A stretch of DNA of 64,000 bases. Origin: Vibrio salinus. Lineage in GTDB: Bacteria > Pseudomonadota > Gammaproteobacteria > Enterobacterales > Vibrionaceae. Both the position numbers and the translations under genes were made by a program. Below are positions 50,249 through 64,000 of the stretch, piece by piece. The notes beneath the pieces were generated by a model that searched no databases, had not been told where the DNA came from, and saw nothing but the letters and a program-made list of their open reading frames with translations. The stretch spans positions 1,145,234 to 1,209,233 of the forward strand of contig NZ_JAJSDZ010000005.1 of NCBI RefSeq assembly GCF_021272385.1, written 5' to 3'. Every line of letters starts with the position of its first letter. Positions within the stretch are counted from its first letter, which is position 1.

Positions 50249-53200
50249 TCAGCCAATGTTAGGAGCTAACCATTTTTCCGCCTCTTCTGACGTCCAGCCT
50301 TTTCTTTCTGCATAACTTTGTACCTGATCCTGCTGAATGCCTGCCACCGCAAAATAGCGACTGTCCGGGTGTGAGAAGTACCAACCGGATACCGAGGCGC
50401 CCGGATACATGGCATAACTGGATGTTAAAACCATCCCTATGTTCTCTTCTACTTTCAGAAGATCCCAAATCGCCTGTTTCTCGGTATGTTCCGGACACGC
50501 AGGATAACCCGGTGCAGGTCTGATGCCCTGATACCGTTCTCTGACAAGATCATCATTGGATAAATTTTCTGTTTCTGCATATCCCCATATTTCTTTACGT
50601 ACTTTTTCATGCAGATATTCAGCAAAAGCTTCCGCCAGACGATCAGCAACGGCCTGAACCATAATCGCATTATAATCATCGCCTTTTGCCTTATATTCAT
50701 CAGCTAACTCTCGTTCACCGATCCCCCCAGTAACCGCAAAAGCCCCTATCCAATCATCCCGCTTAGCATGTTTAGGCGCGATAAAATCAGACAAGCAATA
50801 GTTAAAACCTTTTGGTTTATGCGTTTGCTGACGCAAGTGAAATAATGTATGAAGTCTCTGACTACGGGAGGCATCAGAATATACTTCAATATCATCGTCC
50901 ACGCTGGAGGCGGGAAAGACACCACAGATCCCTTTCGCTTTTAACAGTCCTTCGGACTCAATCCGATCTAAAAAATCGTTCGCATCTGCATACAACCGTT
51001 TTGCTTCTTCACCGACCTCTTCATGCTCAAAAATAGTCGGATATTTCCCGGAAAGAGACCATGTCATAAAAAATGGTGTCCAGTCGATATACGATCGTAA
51101 CGTCGCTACATCCTCATGCTCAAAGACATGAATGCCCGGATGCTTTGGTACCGGAGGAACATAAGACTGCCAGTCGATAGCTACTTTATTCTCTCTGGCT
51201 TCGGCTAATGTGACTGGCTTGGTCTTGGGTTTCTTTCGTGCAAATTGTTCACGAACCGTTTCATAATCCTGATTCAATTTTTCGACAAACGCAGGGCGTA
51301 ATTCATCTGAAATCAGTGAAGTACAAACACCAACCGCACGTGAAGCGTTATTGACATACACAACGGGATGGGTGTAATTCTGCTCAATTTTCACCGCAGT
51401 ATGAGCCTTTGACGTCGTTGCACCACCAATCATCAGTGGGAGCTCAAATCCCTGACGCTCCATCTCTTTTGCAACATGTACCATTTCATCCAATGACGGA
51501 GTGATTAACCCGGACAGGCCGATGATATCCACATTTTCCTCTTTAGCGACTTTTAAAATCTGCTCACAAGGAACCATCACTCCAAGATCAATGATTTCAT
51601 AGTTGTTACATTGCAGCACAACGCCGACAATATTCTTACCGATGTCATGAACATCCCCTTTCACCGTAGCGAGTAGAATTTTACCATTCGACGTCCCGGA
51701 CTGCTTCTCAGCATTAATATAAGGCTCCAGATAAGCAACGGCCTGCTTCATAACCCGTGCCGATTTTACGACCTGAGGAAGGAACATTTTACCTTCGCCG
51801 AATAAGTCGCCAACCACATTCATTCCGTCCATTAACGGTCCTTCGATAACCTCCAAAGGTTTAGTGGCCGCGGCTCTGGCTTCTTCTGTGTCCTCGACAA
51901 TAAACTCAGTGATTCCTTTTACTAAGGCGTGTTCTAATCTCTTTCCGACAGCCCAGGTCCGCCATTCATGAGCAGATGCATCATCGGCTTTACCAACTGC
52001 ATTTTCGCGGTATCCTTCCGCAATATCCAACAAGGTTTCCGTCGCCTCATTGCTACGGTTTAAAATAACGTCTTCGACTGCATTTCGAAGTTTTTCAGGC
52101 ACATTGTCATAGATTTCAAGCTGACCGGCATTAACAATGCCCATATCCATACCATTTTTAAAACAGTGATACAGAAATACGGCGTGAATGGCCTCCCGGA
52201 CATAGTTATTACCCCGAAAAGAAAAAGACACATTGGAGACACCACCGGACACCATTGCATGAGGAAGGTTTTTCTTTATGTCGCCCACCGCATTAATAAA
52301 ATCAAGCGCATAATTATTATGCTCATCAATTCCGGTCGCGACGGCAAAAATATTGGGGTCAAAGATAATGTCTTCAGGTGGAAAACCGACTTCATCGACC
52401 AGAATACGATAAGCATTGGTGCAGATTTCTATTTTTCTTTCCCGTGTGTCGGCCTGACCTTTCTCATCAAATGCCATCACAACAACAGCTGCACCGTAAA
52501 GACGCAAAAGCTTAGCTTGCCTGACGAACTTGTCCTTTCCTTCTTTCAGAGAAATAGAGTTAACAATGGCTTTTCCCTGAATGCATTTCAAACCGGCTTC
52601 AATCACTTCCCATTTAGAAGAGTCAACCATGATAGGGACTTTGGATATTTCCGGCTCAGATGCACATAAATTGAGAAAACGCACCATGCATGCTTCTGCA
52701 TCCAGCATGCCTTCATCCATGTTGATATCGATAATCTGTGCACCGTTTTCTACCTGCTGACGAGCAACATCCAACGCTTCATCATACAACTCTTCTTTGA
52801 TCAGGCGTTTAAAACGAGCGGACCCCGTCACATTGGTTCTTTCTCCGACATTGATAAACAGCGTTTCTTTCGAGATGTTCAGAGGTTCCAGACCAGCTAA
52901 ACGACATTCGACAGGCAATTCAGGAAGGGCTCTGGGTTTAATCCCATCAACTGCTTTCGCTATCTCTGAAATGTGCTCAGGCGTGGTTCCGCAGCATCCA
53001 CCAACCAGATTAATAAACCCGGATTGGGCCCATTCTTTAATATGGTCAGCCATCTCTTCGGGAGACAGGTCATATTCCCCAAAAGCATTGGGTAAACCCG
53101 CATTTGGGTGCGTTGAAACAAACGTCTCAGAAATTCGGGATAACTCCTGCACATACTGGCGTAATTCATCCGGTCCCAACGCACAATTTAAACCAAAAGA

Positions 53201-53926
53201 AATCGGGTTAACATGACGTAGCGAATTATAAAAGGCTTCTGTGGTTTGTCCGGATAAGGTTCTTCCTGAAGCATCCGTTATGGTTCCGGATATCATTACG
53301 GGCAATTCATAGCCTATCTCATCAAACACACTTTCCACCGCAAAGGCTGAGGCTTTTGCATTTAAGGTGTCAAAGATCGTTTCAAGCATGATCAGATCAG
53401 CGCCACCCTTTACCAAGGCTTTTACGGATTCAGAGTAAGCTTCAACCAAATCATCAAACGAAACATTTCGAAAACCAGGGTCATTGACATCAGGAGAAAT
53501 AGAACAGGTACGGTTAGTAGGTCCTAACACACCGGCAACATATCTTGGCTTATGAGGCGTTTTTTTCGTCCATTCATCGGCCACTTCCCGGGCTATTTTC
53601 GCCGCTTCAAAATTAATTTCTGCGCTCAACGACTGCATATTATAATCCGCCATAGCAATCGTTGTTGAATTGAATGTATTGGTTTCCAGGATATCGGCCC
53701 CGGCCTCAAGATAAGCAGAATGAATACCTTTTATTAACGCAGGTTGAGTCAACACTAAAAGATCATTATTACCCTTTAAGTCACAGGGCCAGTCAGCAAA
53801 CCGCTCTCCGCGATAGTCCCTTTCCTCGAGCTTATAACTTTGAATCATGGTGCCCATACCACCATCAATCAATAATATTCTTTCCTGTAACTGACTCTCT
53901 ATTTGTTGCCTTATATCGCTTCCCAC
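50249..53926 (-). CDS. metH: Cobalamin-dependent methionine synthase
   Basis: Transfers the methyl group of 5-methyl-THF to homocysteine via methylcobalamin. 1225 residues with all four modules: homocysteine domain (about 1-330, zinc cysteines in FGLNCALG and [10 protein letters not shown]), folate barrel (about 350-620, [16 protein letters not shown]), cobalamin cap and binding domain (about 650-900, DVHDIGKN with the Co-ligating His), and the SAM reactivation domain (about 920-1225, [12 protein letters not shown]). It starts with GTG at 53926, with GAGGT about 6 bases upstream. Candidate MetJ boxes lie 56-79 bp upstream. Confidence 0.98.
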   Translation of the reverse strand: MGSDIRQQIESQLQERILLIDGGMGTMIQSYKLEERDYRGERFADWPCDLKGNNDLLVLTQPALIKGIHSAYLEAGADILETNTFNSTTIAMADYNMQSLSAEINFEAAKIAREVADEWTKKTPHKPRYVAGVLGPTNRTCSISPDVNDPGFRNVSFDDLVEAYSESVKALVKGGADLIMLETIFDTLNAKASAFAVESVFDEIGYELPVMISGTITDASGRTLSGQTTEAFYNSLRHVNPISFGLNCALGPDELRQYVQELSRISETFVSTHPNAGLPNAFGEYDLSPEEMADHIKEWAQSGFINLVGGCCGTTPEHISEIAKAVDGIKPRALPELPVECRLAGLEPLNISKETLFINVGERTNVTGSARFKRLIKEELYDEALDVARQQVENGAQIIDINMDEGMLDAEACMVRFLNLCASEPEISKVPIMVDSSKWEVIEAGLKCIQGKAIVNSISLKEGKDKFVRQAKLLRLYGAAVVVMAFDEKGQADTRERKIEICTNAYRILVDEVGFPPEDIIFDPNIFAVATGIDEHNNYALDFINAVGDIKKNLPHAMVSGGVSNVSFSFRGNNYVREAIHAVFLYHCFKNGMDMGIVNAGQLEIYDNVPEKLRNAVEDVILNRSNEATETLLDIAEGYRENAVGKADDASAHEWRTWAVGKRLEHALVKGITEFIVEDTEEARAAATKPLEVIEGPLMDGMNVVGDLFGEGKMFLPQVVKSARVMKQAVAYLEPYINAEKQSGTSNGKILLATVKGDVHDIGKNIVGVVLQCNNYEIIDLGVMVPCEQILKVAKEENVDIIGLSGLITPSLDEMVHVAKEMERQGFELPLMIGGATTSKAHTAVKIEQNYTHPVVYVNNASRAVGVCTSLISDELRPAFVEKLNQDYETVREQFARKKPKTKPVTLAEARENKVAIDWQSYVPPVPKHPGIHVFEHEDVATLRSYIDWTPFFMTWSLSGKYPTIFEHEEVGEEAKRLYADANDFLDRIESEGLLKAKGICGVFPASSVDDDIEVYSDASRSQRLHTLFHLRQQTHKPKGFNYCLSDFIAPKHAKRDDWIGAFAVTGGIGERELADEYKAKGDDYNAIMVQAVADRLAEAFAEYLHEKVRKEIWGYAETENLSNDDLVRERYQGIRPAPGYPACPEHTEKQAIWDLLKVEENIGMVLTSSYAMYPGASVSGWYFSHPDSRYFAVAGIQQDQVQSYAERKGWTSEEAEKWLAPNIG

Positions 53927-53981
53927 GTTACAACCTCACTCCTTTTTATATTCGCGGATCACATCCTAACACAGTCTCATT

Positions 53982-54005
53982 AGAAATCTAGACGTCTAAA
54001 CGCAG
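53982..54005. promoter_or_regulatory. Candidate tandem MetJ boxes upstream of metH
   Basis: Three adjacent 8-mers: AGAAATCT (53982-53989), AGACGTCT (53990-53997) and AAACGCAG (53998-54005). The middle one is the perfect MetJ consensus, the first matches 6 of 8, the third is weak. MetJ binds such tandem 8-bp repeats when loaded with SAM. The site lies between metH and the divergent antiporter gene. Confidence 0.6.
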
Positions 54006-54122
54006 AACCATACAACTATTTTATTGTTAGCTTTATCACAAACAATATAGAAAAAAATGTTTGCTATTTGTCCTACATCAAAGGAAAATTTCTAACACAA
54101 ATTGTAACAATATGAGAACACC

Positions 54123-55415
54123 ATGTCGGTCTACTACACTTTATGCTTTCTTTCCGCAGCAGCCATGGGTATAGCTTTTATAAACAGTAAAATTAGTCGA
54201 ATGCAAACGACCATCGCTATTACCGCCGGAGCTATGATACTGTCTTTGTTTATCCTCATCTCAGGTCAAAATAACTGGTTTCACCTGACTCAAATCGCGA
54301 CTGAAACCATGACAAGCATTAACTTTGAGAACTTTCTACTCAAAGGTATTCTCGGTTTCCTGCTATTTGCCGGTGGATTAGGCATAAAACTTCCCAACCT
54401 GACAGATCAAAAATGGGAAATTGCCGTTCTTGCTCTGGGAGCAACACTATTCTCCACCTTTTTTATCGGCGGTGTTTTGTATTTTATTTGTCAAATGATT
54501 GGAATCCAGTTTAATTTGGTATATTGCCTTTTATTTGGTGCTCTGATTTCTCCAACCGACCCAATAGCCGTGCTTGCTATTGTAAAAAAACTCAACGCCC
54601 CGAGACGAATTTCCACTCAAATAGAGGGAGAATCCTTATTTAATGACGGCTTCGGTCTGGTTATATTTGTTACGTTATTCACTATCGCCTTTAGTTCTCA
54701 TACTCCAACAATCAGTAGTGTTTCAATGCTTTTTCTGAGAGAAGCCATCGGCGGTATTTGCTACGGCCTTGCTCTGGGACTTCTCTTTCATTATCTCATC
54801 AGCTCAACCAATGATCACTCGATGGAGCTATTACTGACCATCGGGGTTCCAACAGCCGGTTATGCTTTTGCTGAAGTGATACACGTTTCCGGCCCATTAG
54901 CCATGGTTGTCTCTGGTATCATGATTGGCAACTGGACACGATTCATCGGGTTTTCAAAAGAAAGTGAAGAACACTTAGATCGATTCTGGGAATTGGTTGA
55001 TGAGTTTTTAAATGGCGTTCTTTTCCTGCTCATCGGTATGTCCATGCTGTTGTTTAAATTCCATGAAGAAGACTGGATTGTCATGGCAATCGCTGTTCCC
55101 CTTGTTCTTGCCGGTCGCTATCTAAGTGTGTTTACGGCGTACCTGGGCTTTAGACGTTATCGCTCGTACAACCCATGGTCAATTACAATACTGACCTGGG
55201 GCGGTCTGCGGGGAGGACTGGCTCTGGCAATGGCTCTGTCAATTCCATCGGGTATATTGGTTATCCCGGATAAACTCATCGATGTAAAAGAGCTGATTTT
55301 GGTAATGACTTATGCCGTGGTGGTTTTTTCTATTCTGGTACAAGGTTCTACGATAACGCCAATGATAGAAAAAGCGAAAAATGCCGAAAAAAACGCTGAG
55401 ATTGACAAGCAGTAA
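54123..55415 (+). CDS. CPA1-family sodium/proton antiporter
   Basis: Inner-membrane cation/proton antiporter (NhaP/NHE-like). 430 residues with about 12 membrane helices. The ion-binding region is GALISPTDPIAVLAIVKKL, then EGESLFNDGFGLVIF, the characteristic NDG with the functional Asp. Later segments include EVIHVSGPLAMVVSGIMIGNW and LTWGGLRGGLALAMALS. The C-terminus is short and charged (KAKNAEKNAEIDKQ), unlike the long regulatory tails of some CPA1 members. Ion specificity and the exact subfamily symbol are uncertain. It is divergent from metH and stands alone. Confidence 0.88.
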   Translation: MSVYYTLCFLSAAAMGIAFINSKISRMQTTIAITAGAMILSLFILISGQNNWFHLTQIATETMTSINFENFLLKGILGFLLFAGGLGIKLPNLTDQKWEIAVLALGATLFSTFFIGGVLYFICQMIGIQFNLVYCLLFGALISPTDPIAVLAIVKKLNAPRRISTQIEGESLFNDGFGLVIFVTLFTIAFSSHTPTISSVSMLFLREAIGGICYGLALGLLFHYLISSTNDHSMELLLTIGVPTAGYAFAEVIHVSGPLAMVVSGIMIGNWTRFIGFSKESEEHLDRFWELVDEFLNGVLFLLIGMSMLLFKFHEEDWIVMAIAVPLVLAGRYLSVFTAYLGFRRYRSYNPWSITILTWGGLRGGLALAMALSIPSGILVIPDKLIDVKELILVMTYAVVVFSILVQGSTITPMIEKAKNAEKNAEIDKQ

Positions 55416-55868
55416 AAATACGATCTAATTGAGGTTATTCATCATCAGCATCAATTAGCTATGAATAGCTTCAACTCATCGGCTTCAAAAACTCACAAGC
55501 CAGCAGATATCTATTCGGATAAAAGTGAAACTGCTGGCTCTCTCTTCAATCTCACTTCAAATATAAAATCCCTTAGACACAAGATTCATGACTAACCGAT
55601 TCTGATATCCATACCTGAATTTGGCAACACTACTATCCTGATTTCACCTGTCATCTGCTCAAACACACTAGGTTTCGATGAGGACTTTCGCTAACCACCC
55701 AAGAAATATAATAAAATTAGATCGTGTTAAACATTCTCAAGGGAAATGATCGTTAAGGCACCTGACTATATAGCTTCTGGGCCATAGTGCTTGGTTTCAG
55801 GGATTAATTGAGGTTTGGCATAAAAATATAAAAAAGGAACACACATGAGAGCAGTATCGGATTAGCTT
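55416..55868. other. Intergenic stretch with no recognisable gene
   Basis: About 450 bp after the antiporter gene. I see a 9-bp inverted repeat AGCCAGCAG / CTGCTGGCT (55498-55506, 55531-55539) with a 24-base loop, possibly a weak terminator, and a small AGCTAT / ATAGCT repeat at about 55458. The rest has many stops in all frames and no coding character, and may be decayed insertion-sequence DNA continuous with the next feature. Confidence 0.5.
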
Positions 55869-55994
55869 CGTCTTTATGGATTATTTTAAAGGTATAAAGT
55901 CAAAAGTCTGCTTAGTCTGAATCAGATCTACAGAATTTATAAACAGAGAAAGAAAATATGTCTAAGGAAACAAATAGATAAAGAAGAAAGGATA
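55869..55994 (+). pseudogene. Possible IS3-family OrfB remnant
   Basis: One plus frame reads RLYGLF, a stop, then RYKVKSLLSLNQIYRIYK and QRKKICLRKQID. IS3-group OrfB transposases have RxYGYRR... followed by NHKRVYRIYK and a basic LxLR stretch at this spacing, minus a few residues. With an internal stop and about 40 residues left, it would be a dead fragment. The match is by eye and short. Confidence 0.35.
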
Positions 55995-56114
55995 GAGTTT
56001 AGCGATGTCCTACTCTCACATGAGGAAGCCCCACACTACCATCGGCGCTAATTCGTTTCACTTCTGAGTTCGGCATGGAATCAGGTGGATCCAAATTGCT
56101 ATGGTCGCTAAACA
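55995..56114 (-). rRNA. rrf: 5S rRNA, diverged second copy
   Basis: Clearly 5S: the central part from GTGAGAGTAGGACATCG to CCGAACTCAGAAGTG matches the other copies on the minus strand. It differs at both ends and several internal sites. The terminal helix is TGTTTAGCGA with TCGCTAAAC instead of TGCCTGGCGG with CGCCAGGC, so both strands of helix I changed together. It lies after tRNA-Thr, the position of the extra 5S in E. coli rrnD. Confidence 0.92.
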
Positions 56115-56118
56115 AAAC

Positions 56119-56194
<76 letters not shown>

Positions 56195-56204
56195 ATGGAT
56201 AACC

Positions 56205-56237
56205 TTATTAAAAAAGCCCGTTATAGAGATAACGGGC
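56205..56237 (-). terminator. Strong hairpin between 5S and tRNA-Thr
   Basis: 9-bp stem GCCCGTTAT / ATAACGGGC (56216-56224, 56229-56237), 4-base loop, then TTTTTTAAT on the minus strand. It looks like a full intrinsic terminator, yet tRNA-Thr and another 5S follow. Confidence 0.85.
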
Positions 56238-56250
56238 TCTTGGGAAATAA

Positions 56251-56370
56251 AAGCCTGGCGATGTCCTACTCTCACATGGGGAAACCCCACACTACCATCG
56301 GCGCTAATTCGTTTCACTTCTGAGTTCGGCATGGGATCAGGTGGGTCCAAATCGCTATGGCCGCCAGGCA
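56251..56370 (-). rRNA. rrf: 5S rRNA
   Basis: 120 bases, TGCCTGGCGGCC to the pairing GGCCAGGC-type 3' end; identical by eye to the copy at 61893. It follows 23S by 85 bases and is followed by a terminator-like hairpin. Confidence 0.97.
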
Positions 56371-56455
56371 AATTCGTTAATTCAGAAAGCTGTCTTATTC
56401 TCAACCCACAACCAAGATTCTCTCTTGAGTCCGCCAAAACCTTTTCGGTGTTGTA

Positions 56456-59344
<2,889 letters not shown>

Positions 59345-59684
59345 ATACAACCCGAAAAAGTTTCGGAATGTGGTCTTGTCACCAAGATTTGTCTGCCATT
59401 TTTATACATGCGGCAGACTATGATATTGCCGGACTCAATTTCCAAGAACACTTGATTGTGTTGGTCTTTCTTATACAAGAAAGTATTGAGAACTTTTACA
59501 AACAGTTTTGTTTAAAAACAAAACTGCTTTGTCAGCTTTCCAAATTGTTAAAGAGCAATGCTACTTTCTACCAAAAGAAAGGCACTTTCTAACGACTCTC
59601 GGATGGCTATTCAGCCGTCAAAAATTCCAACCACGTACATGCAATGAAGTGGTTTGGAATCCATGTCCAAAAATAGTTAGAGAG
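59345..59684 (-). other. Spacer between tRNA-Val and 23S, with boxA
   Basis: 340 bp of rRNA operon spacer. A boxA antitermination element, GCTCTTTAACA on the minus strand, is at 59546-59556. No gene is present. The end nearest 23S contributes to its processing stem. Confidence 0.85.
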
Positions 59685-59760
59685 TGGTGGGCGATACCGG
59701 GTTCGAACCAGTGACCCCCTGCTTGTAAGGCAGGTGCTCTCCCAACTGAGCTAATCGCCC
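59685..59760 (-). tRNA. tRNA-Val (TAC)
   Basis: 76-base cloverleaf, GGGCGATT to an encoded CCA, with anticodon loop CTTACAA (anticodon TAC). Third tRNA of the 16S-23S spacer in transcription order. Confidence 0.97.
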
Positions 59761-59788
59761 ACAATATTTGTTTTCCTGTGGCAGGAAA

Positions 59789-59864
59789 TGGTGGGTCGTA
59801 CAGGATTCGAACCTGTGACCAATTGATTAAAAGTCAACTGCTCTACCAACTGAGCTAACGACCC
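59789..59864 (-). tRNA. tRNA-Lys (TTT)
   Basis: 76-base cloverleaf, GGGTCGTT to an encoded CCA, with anticodon loop CTTTTAA (anticodon TTT). Second tRNA of the spacer. Confidence 0.97.
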
Positions 59865-59866
59865 AA

Positions 59867-59942
59867 TGGTATCCCGTAGGGGAGTCGAACCCCTGTTACC
59901 GCCGTGAAAGGGCGGTGTCCTAGGCCTCTAGACGAACGGGAC
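59867..59942 (-). tRNA. tRNA-Glu (TTC)
   Basis: 76-base cloverleaf, GTCCCGTTCG to an encoded CCA, with anticodon loop CTTTCAC (anticodon TTC). First tRNA after 16S, only 2 bases from tRNA-Lys. Confidence 0.97.
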
Positions 59943-60009
59943 ACTAAGATACTCTTAAACGACATAAACCTTCAATCTGTGTGAACACTCGACAATAACC
60001 ATCATCGTG

Positions 60010-61551
<1,542 letters not shown>

Positions 61552-61892
61552 AAGTTTTTTGATGCCTTAGCATCGGCTCAATGAATACTGATAACATGCA
61601 CTACTTTATCAAAAGTAATGTTATGTTGAATTGACTGTGCCAAACATTCATTCTAAAAAGAAATCCTGTTCGTTTTGGTCACTCGTATCATTGATAAAAT
61701 TTTTTGGATGTTTATCCGACGAGTGCCCACACAGATTGATAGGTTTATATTGTTAAAGAGCTTTGCTTTCAGTGCGTTAGCACTTAAGCAGGACGCGTAT
61801 AATACGCTACCCACTTTGAAAGTCAACATAAAACTCTAATCTTTTTTAAAGTCTTATGGTGACTTGCTTAAATCAATAAGCAAGCAAAATAA
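61552..61892 (-). promoter_or_regulatory. rRNA operon promoter and leader
   Basis: 341 bp between the upstream operon's 5S and this 16S. Promoter: TTGACT (minus, 61821-61826), 16-bp spacer, TATTAT (61799-61804), then a GC-rich ACGCGTCC discriminator typical of stringently controlled rRNA promoters. An AT-rich possible UP element lies upstream. boxA GCTCTTTAACA is at 61751-61761 in the leader. A CTTGCTTA / TAAGCAAG hairpin at about 61863-61884 may end the upstream operon, but it has no T run after it. Confidence 0.8.
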
Positions 61893-62012
61893 AAGCCTGG
61901 CGATGTCCTACTCTCACATGGGGAAACCCCACACTACCATCGGCGCTAATTCGTTTCACTTCTGAGTTCGGCATGGGATCAGGTGGGTCCAAATCGCTAT
62001 GGCCGCCAGGCA
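61893..62012 (-). rRNA. rrf: 5S rRNA of the upstream operon
   Basis: 120 bases, apparently identical to the copy at 56251-56370, including flanking AAATAAAA. Last gene of the second, upstream rRNA operon, which continues beyond the window. Confidence 0.97.
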
Positions 62013-62097
62013 AATTCGTTAATTCAGAAAGCTGTCTTATTCTCAACCCACAACCAAGATTCTCTCTTGAGTCCGCCAAAACCTTTTCGGTGTTGTA

Positions 62098-64000
<1,903 letters not shown>

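Overview
The window is chromosomal DNA of a gammaproteobacterium, almost certainly a Vibrio or close Vibrionaceae relative. Three things point there. The gene orders rpoE-rseABC-lepA-lepB-rnc-era-recO-pdxJ-acpS, mdh/argR-TRAP-usp-rraB-tldD-yhdP-rng-maf-mreDCB-csrD-ssb and galU-uvrA-pglL-lysC/metH are typical. The 16S-23S spacer carries tRNA-Glu, tRNA-Lys and tRNA-Val, as in one Vibrio spacer class. Individual proteins such as the VpsT-like regulator also fit. Nearly everything is core genome. I see no CRISPR array, prophage, integron, secretion or defence island, and I did not find a convincing undescribed system.

Layout. 1-8.4 kb: relA (cut by the window edge), rlmD, the hybrid kinase barA/varS, acpS, pdxJ and recO. 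8.5-15.8 kb: a long minus-strand block, era, rnc, lepB, lepA, rseC, rseB, rseA and rpoE, led by a candidate self-activating sigma-E promoter. 16-20.5 kb: nadB, the sdhE-cptA pair, ygfZ, a YbaK-type deacylase and ytfK. 20.6-20.94 kb: a 337-bp internally deleted IS4-family element. 21-27.3 kb: mdh, argR and a TAXI-type TRAP transporter (binding protein, fused permease, universal stress protein). 27.3-41.7 kb: an orphan GH2-like sugar-binding-fold protein, rraB, tldD, yhdP, rng, maf, mreDCB, csrD and ssb. 41.9-54 kb: a VpsT/CsgD-like regulator, galU, uvrA, a PglL-type O-oligosaccharyltransferase, lysC behind a lysine riboswitch, and metH next to candidate MetJ boxes. 54.1-55.4 kb: a CPA1 sodium/proton antiporter, followed by about 0.58 kb with a possible IS3 remnant.

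56-64 kb holds two tandem minus-strand rRNA operons. The complete one reads 16S, tRNA-Glu, tRNA-Lys, tRNA-Val, 23S, 5S, a terminator-like hairpin, tRNA-Thr, then a diverged second 5S. The next operon upstream is represented by its 5S and the 3' two thirds of its 23S. That second 23S has many single-base indels relative to the first, which looks like sequence or assembly error rather than biology.

Functional threads: envelope stress (rpoE-rseABC), cell shape (mreBCD), RNA turnover (rnc, rng, rraB, csrD), the Csr global switch (barA upstream and csrD downstream), the stringent response (relA, ytfK) and amino-acid biosynthesis control (argR, the lysC riboswitch, MetJ boxes at metH). The main items worth checking are the IS4 derivative supplying a terminator, the altered c-di-GMP motif in the VpsT-like protein, the diverged 5S beyond a terminator, the SOS-like box inside the galU terminator, and the orphan GH2-like protein.
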